In this document: piece by piece, positions 8,178 through 15,328 of the stretch
How positions within the stretch are numbered: the stretch's first letter is position 1
Layout: every line of letters starts with the position of its first letter
NCBI GenBank assembly: GCA_024234935.1
Contig: JACKNI010000001.1
Coordinates: 1,051,054 to 1,115,053 of the forward strand
Reading direction: 5' to 3'
DNA: 64,000 nucleotides
Source: Chromatiales bacterium
GTDB taxonomy: Bacteria > Pseudomonadota > Gammaproteobacteria > Steroidobacterales > GCA-2729495
Translations under genes and position numbers: made by a program
The notes under the pieces: model-generated
Seen by the model: the letters and a program-made list of their open reading frames with translations, nothing else
What the model was told of the DNA's origin: nothing
The model's database searches: none

Positions 8178-9053
8178 CTAGTCAGCCCGATCCGGACGCA
8201 CCCGGATCAGGCCCTCCTGTGCCAGGGTCGCCACCAGCTGACCGTCCGCGGCAAATACGTGACCACGCGCGAGACCGCGTCCGCCGCTGGCCGCAGGACT
8301 GTCAAGCGCAAACAGCAGCCACTCATCCACGCGGCAGGCGCGATGGAACCACATCGCGTGATCGAGGCTCGCCATCTGCAGACCGGCACGGCTCACATGC
8401 AGGCCATGCGGCAAGGTCACCGTACCGATCAGCTCGTAGTCGGAGACATAGGCGAGCAGCACCTGGTGCAGGAACTGGTCGGGCGGCAGCTGGTCGATGG
8501 CGCGCATCCATACCTGCTTGACCGGCGCGCGGTTCTGGCTGCCGGTCGACAGAAACTGTCCAGGATCTACCGGGCGCACACTGAATGGACGCCGGTAGGA
8601 AAGGAAGCGCTGCATGCGCGGCGGAATTTCAGCGCTGTACTCACGCACCAGCGTCTCGATGTCCTTGAGGCCATCGGGCGGCGGCACCTCCGGCATGGTC
8701 ACCTGGTGTTCCAGCCCCGTCTCGGCGGTCTGGAACGAAGCGGTCATGTTGAAGATCTGCTCACCGTGCTGGATGGCAATGACCCGACGGTTGGAAAAGC
8801 TGCCACCGTCCCGCGCCCGGTCCACCTCATAGATGATCGGTGCGTTGACATCACCCCGCTTGAGGAAATAGGCGTGCAGCGAATGCGCGGCGCGGCCCTG
8901 CACCGTGCGGCTTGCCGCTGCCAGCGCCTGGCCGAGCACCTGCCCGCCGAAGACCTGCGGCGTGCCGATATCGCGACTCTGGCCACGGAATATGTTCTCC
9001 TCAATGGGCTCGAGTTCGAGCAGCGCGATCAGATCGGCAAAACCTGCGTCCAT
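8178..9053 (-). CDS. tesB: acyl-CoA thioesterase II
   Basis: 291 residues forming a double hotdog fold. It hydrolyses medium- and long-chain acyl-CoA to free acid and CoA. The family FGGQVLGQALAAA segment and the second-domain stretch with Asp/Gln/Thr-type catalytic positions (SLDHAMWFHRACRVDEWLLF) are clear. ATG 9053 gives the usual MDAGFADLIALLELEPIEENIFRG-type start; 25 further upstream codons are open but arginine-rich and non-homologous. It is convergent with the carbonic anhydrase gene, 15 bp away. Confidence 0.95.
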   Translation of the reverse strand: MDAGFADLIALLELEPIEENIFRGQSRDIGTPQVFGGQVLGQALAAASRTVQGRAAHSLHAYFLKRGDVNAPIIYEVDRARDGGSFSNRRVIAIQHGEQIFNMTASFQTAETGLEHQVTMPEVPPPDGLKDIETLVREYSAEIPPRMQRFLSYRRPFSVRPVDPGQFLSTGSQNRAPVKQVWMRAIDQLPPDQFLHQVLLAYVSDYELIGTVTLPHGLHVSRAGLQMASLDHAMWFHRACRVDEWLLFALDSPAASGGRGLARGHVFAADGQLVATLAQEGLIRVRPDRAD

Positions 9054-9180
9054 TGAGAACCTGAACCGGAAACGGGACAGGAATTGTAACCGCGCACGCT
9101 GCCGTCTGCCCGGCGGCCCGACCGGCATGGGCAGTCCCGCAGGCCTGTGTTATGGTCGGCGTCACGCAAGGGGGACGCGC

Positions 9181-9948
9181 ATGAAAGACGCTCTGCAGCT
9201 CACGCCGCGCAAAGGCTCCCGTCTGTCCATGATCGGCATCTGGACCGCTGCGATCGGCATCGTTTTCGCCATTGCCTCGGGCTTTGGTGCACGCGCCGGA
9301 TTTCTCTCGCCGTTTGCCAGCATGGGGACCTATGCGCTCGGCAGCCTGCTGCTGCTTGTCGCCGCGATCACGGCCGGGCTCGGCCTGATCCGCAGCGGCG
9401 GTCTGCGCGGTGCCACATCGCGGCCGATCGCCTGGCTGGCCCTGCTGGCCGGGCTTGCTGTTACGGCAAACAATGGCTTCGTGATCAGTCAGGCGCGTGG
9501 TGCGCCGGCGATTCACGACATCAGCACGGATACGGTTACCCCGCCCGCCTTCGTCAGGATCGCAGCGCTCCGGCAAGCGGATGCAGCCAATCCCAGCGAG
9601 TACGACGGTGCCGAAACTGCAGCCGAGCAGCACCGCGCCTTCCCCGACATCCAGCCGCTGGTGGTCGATCAGCCTGCCGACGTGGTCTTTGCCGGCGCGA
9701 AGGAGATCGTCGCCGACAAGGGCTGGACTCTGGTCGATGCCAGCGAAGCGGAAGGCCGGATCGAGGCGACTGCAGAAACCGGCTGGGTACGTTTCAAGGA
9801 CGACGTCGTGATCCGCATTCAGCCTGCGGCTTCCGGCACCCGGGTGGATGTGCGTTCCAAGTCGCGGGTCGGGCGCGGCGACATGGGGGTCAACGCCCGC
9901 CGTGTCCGCAACTACCTTGACTCCCTGCAGGCCCGCCTCGCCCGCTGA
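9181..9948 (+). CDS. DUF1499 domain membrane protein
   Basis: 255 residues. Three hydrophobic segments occupy roughly residues 17-90 (MIGIWTAAIGIVFAIASGF, the TYALGSLLLLVAAITAGLGL region and AWLALLAGLAVTANNGFV). A soluble DUF1499 domain follows, ending ...VDVRSKSRVGRGDMGVNARRVRNYLDSLQARL, which is characteristic. The function of DUF1499 is unknown. The ATG at 9181 is preceded by a GGGGGA ribosome site. The next gene starts six bases after its stop, so they are probably co-transcribed. Confidence 0.88.
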   Translation: MKDALQLTPRKGSRLSMIGIWTAAIGIVFAIASGFGARAGFLSPFASMGTYALGSLLLLVAAITAGLGLIRSGGLRGATSRPIAWLALLAGLAVTANNGFVISQARGAPAIHDISTDTVTPPAFVRIAALRQADAANPSEYDGAETAAEQHRAFPDIQPLVVDQPADVVFAGAKEIVADKGWTLVDASEAEGRIEATAETGWVRFKDDVVIRIQPAASGTRVDVRSKSRVGRGDMGVNARRVRNYLDSLQARLAR

Positions 9949-9954
9949 ACAAAC

Positions 9955-10788
9955 ATGCCTGCCATCACGGAAATGGTGGAGACCTATCTCCCGGTCCTGG
10001 TCACCGCCGGTGATTACGCCCGACGCATACAGCCGCTCATCGCTGGGCCCGCGCAAAAGGCCGGCCAGAATCCCTGGGTACAGGCGATTACGGACGCCGA
10101 CCAGGCGGTGCAGACTTTCCTTGAAATAACCACGCTGGCCCACTTCCCGGAGGCCGGTTTTTTCGGTGAAGAACAGGAACTGTCACGCAACACCGGCTAT
10201 TTTCCCTCCGCTGCCACAACGATGGTCTGGGTGGATCCGATCGACGGTACGTACCTTTACCAGAATCAGCGCAGCGGATGGCAGATCATCCTGTCGATCA
10301 CACGCGAGGCACGGCTGATGGCCGTCATCTGCTACCTGCCCGTGCGCGGACGTTTCAATCTCGCCATTCGCGGCTGCGGCGCATTTACCGGGGGGCGCAA
10401 TTGCCGGACCCTGAACGACATGCAGCCGCTGGCCACCCGTTCCGGCAGCGCCGTCTGCGTCGGCTACCAGGCACCAGCCGAGCTGGAAAAACTGCGCGGC
10501 AAATGGAAGGCCTTCGACATCGTGGCCGACGATGACCCGCAGCGCGACTTCGAAAACCTCAACGACCTCTTCACGGGCCGCCTGGATGGTTTCGTGTCGC
10601 AGTCCTGCGACCTGCTCGACTGGGGCGCGCTCGGCTATATCGTTGCCAATGCCGGTGGTGTGGTATCCGGACTGGACGGGAAACCACTGGACATATTCGA
10701 AAATTTCAGCGCACGCAGCAGCCCGATACTGGTGAGTTCATCGCCGTCGGTACACGAGCGCCTGCTGGCGGCACTCCGCAAACAGTAG
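9955..10788 (+). CDS. inositol-monophosphatase family phosphatase
   Basis: 277 residues of the FIG/IMPase superfamily. The metal-binding motifs are present: GEEQE, VDPIDGTYLYQNQ (family DPIDGT) and, near the C-terminus, DLLDWGALGYIVANAGG (family WD-xx-AG-xx-I). Substrates in the family include inositol phosphate, fructose-1,6-bisphosphate and 3'-phosphoadenosine 5'-phosphate; the exact one is not readable. Replacement of the usual Asp-Gly-Thr-Xaa-Asn-Phe by DGTYLYQN is slightly unusual. It is probably in an operon with the DUF1499 gene. Confidence 0.85.
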   Translation: MPAITEMVETYLPVLVTAGDYARRIQPLIAGPAQKAGQNPWVQAITDADQAVQTFLEITTLAHFPEAGFFGEEQELSRNTGYFPSAATTMVWVDPIDGTYLYQNQRSGWQIILSITREARLMAVICYLPVRGRFNLAIRGCGAFTGGRNCRTLNDMQPLATRSGSAVCVGYQAPAELEKLRGKWKAFDIVADDDPQRDFENLNDLFTGRLDGFVSQSCDLLDWGALGYIVANAGGVVSGLDGKPLDIFENFSARSSPILVSSSPSVHERLLAALRKQ

Positions 10789-10820
10789 CAGCGCCTTCGG
10801 GCGTGATTCTTTCGCCATCA

Positions 10821-10840
10821 ATCGCGGCTGAATCCGCTCC
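10821..10840. repeat. single REP arm (one mismatch)
   Basis: ATCGCGGCTGAATCCGCTCC matches the REP arm ATCGCGGCTGAAGCCGCTCC seen intact at 52140-52159, with one difference (T for G). No partner arm is next to it. It lies between two convergent genes, the usual place for these elements. Confidence 0.7.
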
Positions 10841-10858
10841 GGCGGGAAGACGATACAG

Positions 10859-11326
10859 CTAGTCCTCGAAGAAGTAGAGGACCAGCACCTCGGCCGTACA
10901 GGCCGGTTTCACTTCACCCTCGATCTCGATCGTGTTGTCGAGAATGACCTGCAGGCCTCCGGCTCGCTGCCGTGCGGATTTCAGCGTGGTGCGCATGCGT
11001 ACGCGCTTGCCGGCCGGCACCATGTTCCGGAAGCGTACCTCGTTGACCCCGTAATTGATGACGCGCTTGATCCCTTCGAACACAACGATGCTGTCCAGCA
11101 GCCGGGGCATCAACGATACCAGCAGATAGCCGTGTGCGATGGTCGTACCGATGGGGAATTCCCGTTTCGCGCGCTCGACATCCACATGGATCCACTGGTG
11201 ATCGTCAGTCGCATCCGCAAAGCGGTTGATGCGGTCCTGATCGACGGTGATCCAGTCCGAAACACCGACCTCACGACCCTCAAAGGCCTTGACCTCCGCT
11301 GCGCTCTTTATGACAACCCGGCTCAT
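10859..11326 (-). CDS. MaoC-family dehydratase ((R)-enoyl-CoA hydratase-like)
   Basis: 155 residues with a single hotdog fold. The catalytic hydratase motif is visible as FADATDDHQWIHVD (Asp/His dyad), followed by TIAHGYLLVSLMPRLL. MaoC/PhaJ proteins hydrate enoyl-CoA to (R)-3-hydroxyacyl-CoA in beta-oxidation or PHA supply. It is the last gene of a moaC-mobA-folE-maoC series on this strand, 63 bp after folE, although its function is unrelated to cofactor synthesis. Confidence 0.9.
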   Translation of the reverse strand: MSRVVIKSAAEVKAFEGREVGVSDWITVDQDRINRFADATDDHQWIHVDVERAKREFPIGTTIAHGYLLVSLMPRLLDSIVVFEGIKRVINYGVNEVRFRNMVPAGKRVRMRTTLKSARQRAGGLQVILDNTIEIEGEVKPACTAEVLVLYFFED

Positions 11327-11389
11327 GTCGCCTGTTCACCGCTCGTGGCCAAAAACAGATTGATAGCCTGCATGATCAGGACTGTCGAC

Positions 11390-11998
11390 TCAACGTTCAC
11401 GACGCGCGATGGCACCGAAGAATTCGGCACGGATACGATCGTCGTCCCTGAATGCACCCAGCATTTCGCTGGTCGTCATGCGCACATTGTCCCGGTGTAC
11501 ACCGCGCGTGGTCATGCAATGGTGCTGTGCCTCTATGATCACAGCCACCCCGCGCGGCTCGAGCACCTGCTGGAAACAGCGCGCGATGTCGGCAGTGAGC
11601 TTTTCCTGCACGATCATGCGCCGGGTAAAGGCCTCCACGACCCGCACCAGCTTGCTGATACCGGCCAGCCGCCGGTCCGGCAGATAGGCCACGTGTGCAC
11701 GACCGATAACCGGCGCCACATGGTGCTCGCAGTGGGATTCGAAATCGATATGCGTGAGGGCAACGATGCGGTCGTAGTGCTCGACCTGGTGAAATGAAGT
11801 ACCAAGCAGCGCATAGGGGTCGACCTTGTAGCCGGCAAACCAGTCTTCGTAGGCGCCAATAAAACGCGCTGGCGTCTTTTGCAGGCCGCGCCGGGCCGGA
11901 TCCTCGCCGACCCAGGCCAGCAAGGTACGCACCGCGGCCTCGGCATCTTCGCGGCTCGGCTTAGGTGTCGTCGGGCTCTTCTTGCGGCTGGTGGCCAT
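11390..11998 (-). CDS. folE: GTP cyclohydrolase I
   Basis: 202 residues, converting GTP to 7,8-dihydroneopterin triphosphate, the first step of folate/pterin synthesis. Zinc and catalytic residues are visible in SHCEHHVAPVIGRAHVAYLP, KLVRVVEAFTRRMIVQE and the C-terminal AQHHCMTTRGV. The lysine-rich start MATSRKKSPTTPKPS is a typical disordered leader. Its first 38 bases overlap the 3' end of mobA in another frame, which suggests coupled translation of two pterin-related enzymes. Confidence 0.96.
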   Translation of the reverse strand: MATSRKKSPTTPKPSREDAEAAVRTLLAWVGEDPARRGLQKTPARFIGAYEDWFAGYKVDPYALLGTSFHQVEHYDRIVALTHIDFESHCEHHVAPVIGRAHVAYLPDRRLAGISKLVRVVEAFTRRMIVQEKLTADIARCFQQVLEPRGVAVIIEAQHHCMTTRGVHRDNVRMTTSEMLGAFRDDDRIRAEFFGAIARRER

Positions 11999-12599
11999 GT
12001 CTCTCTTTCCGGTATCGATCCAGTTCAGCAGGCGTATTCAGGTTGAGCAGCGCGACAGGCCACGGTGCGTCCAGCAACAGGGTGTCACTCTCCGCCAGCA
12101 CGGCACGCGGGCTGACAGGACGCCCGGCGGCGGCAACGAGGCTGGCGAGGCGCGCCAGCGTAGCGGGTTCCCAGATCGCGCACAACGGCTCAGGCAGGCC
12201 GGTCACGGGACTGCGCCAGCTGGTCGCCGCCCGCGCCGGGTCGCGCGCGGCGACCAGCGCCTCAATGACCCGCCGGTCAAGACCAGGCATGTCACAGGCA
12301 AGCACCAGCCAGGCTGCAGCCGGATCCTCCAGATGCGCAGCGCGCAGACCGTTGACCGGACCGAGGCCGGTGCCTGCGTCCGGCAGCAGCGGGAATTGCC
12401 GCCGCAGCTGATCATCAACCTGATCAGCCCGCACCGATACGCGCACACTGGTCACACAACCGTCGAGCAGCGCGACGGTCCGCTCGAGCAGTGTGGTGCC
12501 TTCGATGAGGATCCCCGCCTTGTCACGGCCCATGCGCACACTGCGCCCGCCCGCCAGCACCAGCCCGCGCAAGGGCGGTGGCTCGCCGCCGGGCTCCAT
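11961..12599 (-). CDS. mobA: molybdenum cofactor guanylyltransferase
   Basis: 212 residues. MobA attaches GMP to molybdopterin to make the MGD cofactor of DMSO-reductase-family enzymes. The nucleotide-binding start LVLAGGRSVRMGRDKA, the VLACDMPGLD magnesium-binding segment and the C-terminal LLNLNTPAELDRY are diagnostic. It starts five bases after the moaC stop, and its C-terminus runs 38 bases into folE. Its presence implies that an MGD-type molybdoenzyme exists elsewhere in the genome, since none is in this window. Confidence 0.95.
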   Translation of the reverse strand: MEPGGEPPPLRGLVLAGGRSVRMGRDKAGILIEGTTLLERTVALLDGCVTSVRVSVRADQVDDQLRRQFPLLPDAGTGLGPVNGLRAAHLEDPAAAWLVLACDMPGLDRRVIEALVAARDPARAATSWRSPVTGLPEPLCAIWEPATLARLASLVAAAGRPVSPRAVLAESDTLLLDAPWPVALLNLNTPAELDRYRKERHGHQPQEEPDDT

Positions 12600-12604
12600 G
12601 CGGT

Positions 12605-13084
12605 TCAGGATGATCCGGCGGCGCTGAAGTCACTCTTGCCGCCGGTCTTGGTGATGAGCCTGATCTCGGCGATCACGATCTCATGCGACAAGGCCTTGCA
12701 CATGTCGTAGACGGTGAGCGCGGCGACGCCGGCACCGGTGAGCGCTTCCATCTCGACGCCGGTGCGGTGTTCAACGCGTGTCGTGCAATCGATGATGACG
12801 TCACCACCCTGGTCCAGGCCAATCTCGATACGGCAGGAATCGAGCCCGATCGGATGGCAGAAGGGAATCAGCTCGCTGGTACGCTTGGCGCCCATCGTGC
12901 CGGCGATGATCGCGGTCTGGAATACCGGCCCCTTGGGCGTCTGGATATCGCCGCCCGCAAAGGCTGCACGGACGACCGGCGGGAGCAGCACCCGAGCCCG
13001 CGCATGTGCAGTGCGGCGTGTCACGGCCTTGCCGCTCACATCCACCATGGTGGGCTGATTCTTGTCATCCACATGGGACAGCAT
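12605..13084 (-). CDS. moaC: cyclic pyranopterin monophosphate synthase
   Basis: 159 residues. MoaC acts after MoaA to form cPMP. The family hallmarks are MVDVSGKAVTRRTAHA at the N-terminus, then ELIPFCHPIGLDSCRIEI and VEMEALTGAGVAALTVYDMCKA with the catalytic lysine/aspartate region. ATG 13084 gives the standard length (about 160); the frame is open 27 codons further upstream but that part is arginine-rich and unlike the family. It is the first gene of the operon with mobA and folE and is divergent from leuC over 121 bp. Confidence 0.96.
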   Translation of the reverse strand: MLSHVDDKNQPTMVDVSGKAVTRRTAHARARVLLPPVVRAAFAGGDIQTPKGPVFQTAIIAGTMGAKRTSELIPFCHPIGLDSCRIEIGLDQGGDVIIDCTTRVEHRTGVEMEALTGAGVAALTVYDMCKALSHEIVIAEIRLITKTGGKSDFSAAGSS

Positions 13085-13205
13085 GTCGGTACTCGCCTGG
13101 ATATGAAGCCGGGGATTATAGCTCCCCCGTCCCGTGCGCCCGCGCCGGAACCGAGCTGCTATCATCGCGGCCGGTTTCAGCTAGCGCCGACCTGGCGCGG
13201 GAAGC

Positions 13206-14615
13206 ATGGGTCAGACCATCATCGACAAACTGTGGGCGGAGCATACGGTCGCTGATCTGGGCGATGGCGCCACCCTGCTCTACATCGACCGCATCTTCCT
13301 GCACGAGCGCACCGGCAGCGTGGCGCTCAAGGGCCTGGAAGCCGCGGGGCATTCGGTGCGCCACCCAGAACAGGTGTTCTGCACCATGGACCACATCGTC
13401 GATACCACCCCCGGGCGCACCGACGACACGCGCATGCCGGGCGGCCGCGAATTCATCACCAGCACCCGCGCTTCGGCCATCGCCGCGGGCATCCATCTCT
13501 TCGATCTGGGCGATGACCGCCAGGGCATCGTGCATGTGGTGTCGCCTGAACAGGGCATTGCCCTGCCCGGCGTGACGCTGGTCTGCCCGGACAGTCACAC
13601 CTGCACGCTCGGCGGTCTGGGCGCACTGGCGTGGGGCATCGGCTCCACCGAAGCCGAGCATGCGCTGGCCACCAAGACACTGGCCGTACGCAAGCCGCGC
13701 AACATGCGTATCCGCTTTGAGGGCGAACTCGGTCCGGGTGTCTATGCGAAGGACCTGATCCTGCACCTCATCAGTCGCTACGGTGCTTCAGGCGGCACCG
13801 GTTATGCGATCGAATTCGCCGGCGCTGCGATACGCGCGCTGCCGATCGAAGCCCGCTTTACCCTCTGCAACATGGCCGTCGAGTTTGGCGCATGGACCGG
13901 TATCGTGGCGCCAGACGAAAGCACCTTCGAATATGTGCGTGGCCGGCCTTTTGCACCGGGACCTGAAACCTGGGACAAGGCGGTCGCTCACTGGCGCACG
14001 CTGGCCAGCGATCCGGACGCGACTTTCGACCGCGAGATCGAGATCGACTGCAACATGCTTGGCCCGCACATCACCTGGGGCACCAGCCCGCAGCATGGCG
14101 GCAGCATCGGCGACGCAGTGCCGGACCCGGCCGCCGAGGCCGACAACAACCGGCGTCAGTCCATGCAGCGCGCACTCGAATACATGGGCCTTGAACCCGG
14201 CACCTCGCTCGAGGGCCTGCCGATCAGTGCTGCCTTTATCGGTTCCTGCACCAACAGCCGCATCAGCGACCTGCGCGAAGCCGCCCGCCTTCTGCGCGGC
14301 CACAAGGTCGCCGCTGGCGTGAAGGCGATCTGCGTACCCGGTTCCAGCCAGGTCAAGAAAGCCGCCGAGGCAGAAGGGCTCGACAGGATTTTCCGGGACG
14401 CCGGTTTCGAGTGGCGCGAGTCCGGCTGTTCGATGTGCTTCTACGCCGGCGGCGAGAGCTTCGGTCTCGAGGAGCGCGTGGTCTCCAGCACCAACCGCAA
14501 TTTCGAGAACCGCCAGGGCCCGCGCACGCGCACCCATCTGGCCAGCCCGGCGACCGTGGTCGCCTCGGCGATCGCGGGTTCGCTCGCCGACGTACGCAAG
14601 CTGAAGGGGGGCTGA
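13206..14615 (+). CDS. leuC: 3-isopropylmalate dehydratase large subunit (or closely related hydro-lyase)
   Basis: 469 residues, the usual LeuC length. Aconitase-superfamily features are GSCTNSRISDLREAA and SGCSMCFYAGGE (together the 4Fe-4S cysteines), an early CPDSHTC, and the substrate-loop TMDH segment. LeuC/LeuD isomerise 2- to 3-isopropylmalate. Several stretches differ from the enterobacterial enzyme, for example HPEQVFCTMDHIVDT and FYAGGESFGLEERV where CLAMNNDRL is usual. As leuA and leuB are not adjacent, a paralogue acting on citraconate or 2-methylmalate cannot be excluded. leuD follows after six bases. Confidence 0.85.
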   Translation: MGQTIIDKLWAEHTVADLGDGATLLYIDRIFLHERTGSVALKGLEAAGHSVRHPEQVFCTMDHIVDTTPGRTDDTRMPGGREFITSTRASAIAAGIHLFDLGDDRQGIVHVVSPEQGIALPGVTLVCPDSHTCTLGGLGALAWGIGSTEAEHALATKTLAVRKPRNMRIRFEGELGPGVYAKDLILHLISRYGASGGTGYAIEFAGAAIRALPIEARFTLCNMAVEFGAWTGIVAPDESTFEYVRGRPFAPGPETWDKAVAHWRTLASDPDATFDREIEIDCNMLGPHITWGTSPQHGGSIGDAVPDPAAEADNNRRQSMQRALEYMGLEPGTSLEGLPISAAFIGSCTNSRISDLREAARLLRGHKVAAGVKAICVPGSSQVKKAAEAEGLDRIFRDAGFEWRESGCSMCFYAGGESFGLEERVVSSTNRNFENRQGPRTRTHLASPATVVASAIAGSLADVRKLKGG

Positions 14616-14621
14616 GACGCC

Positions 14622-15266
14622 ATGGAGAAGTTCACGCGACTCACCGCCATCGCCGCACCCCTGTTGCGCATCAATATCGATACCGACGCAATCATCCCCA
14701 GCCGGGAAATGAAGCGCGTCTCGAAAGTCGGCCTCTCGGAAGGGCTGTTCGCCGGCTGGCGCTATCAGAGCCCGGGCAGCCGCGCTGAAAACCCGGATTT
14801 CATCCTCAACCGGGAGCCCTACCGCAGGGCGCAGATCCTGCTTTCAGGCCTCAACTTCGGCTGCGGCTCATCCCGCGAACATGCCGTGTGGGCGCTGCAC
14901 GAATGGGGCATCCGCGCCATCATCGCGCCGAGCTTCGGCTCCATCTTTCATGGCAACTGCGTACGCAATGGCATCGTGCCGGTGATTCTCGACAACGCCG
15001 TTGTCGAGGCCCTGGCACGAAAGGTTGAAGCAGACCCGGAGAAAATCCGGATCACGGTGGACCTGACGACCTGTACCGTCTCCATACCCGACGGTGGCGC
15101 GTGGTCCTTCAGCATCCCGGAGGCCGATCGGGAAATGCTGCTGGAAGGCCTCGACTCCATCGCCGTCACGCTGAAGCGCGACGCAGAGATCCTCGCCTAT
15201 CGCGAACGCGACCGGTCACGCCGGCCGTGGATCTATCTGCCCGAACGCACTCAGCCGGGACAGTAA
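14622..15266 (+). CDS. leuD: 3-isopropylmalate dehydratase small subunit
   Basis: 214 residues with the swivelling domain of the LeuCD heterodimer. The family motifs are INIDTDAIIPSREMKRVSK, the GCGSSREHAVWALHEWGIRAIIAPSFGSIF block and NGIVPVIL. It completes the active site made with LeuC, which is encoded six bases upstream. The start is ATG with GGGGG upstream at the end of leuC. The next gene (patZ) is convergent, about 60 bp away. Confidence 0.9.
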   Translation: MEKFTRLTAIAAPLLRINIDTDAIIPSREMKRVSKVGLSEGLFAGWRYQSPGSRAENPDFILNREPYRRAQILLSGLNFGCGSSREHAVWALHEWGIRAIIAPSFGSIFHGNCVRNGIVPVILDNAVVEALARKVEADPEKIRITVDLTTCTVSIPDGGAWSFSIPEADREMLLEGLDSIAVTLKRDAEILAYRERDRSRRPWIYLPERTQPGQ

Positions 15267-15328
15267 CCCAACGGCGACGCATCCCGGGCGGCATGCCCCG
15301 AGCGGGCATAAACCGGATATCCAGGCCG

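Noticed and set aside
15293..15309. Small hairpin ATGCCC-cgagc-GGGCAT after leuD
   Set aside because: Only six base pairs and no U-tract; too weak to call a terminator in a GC-rich genome.
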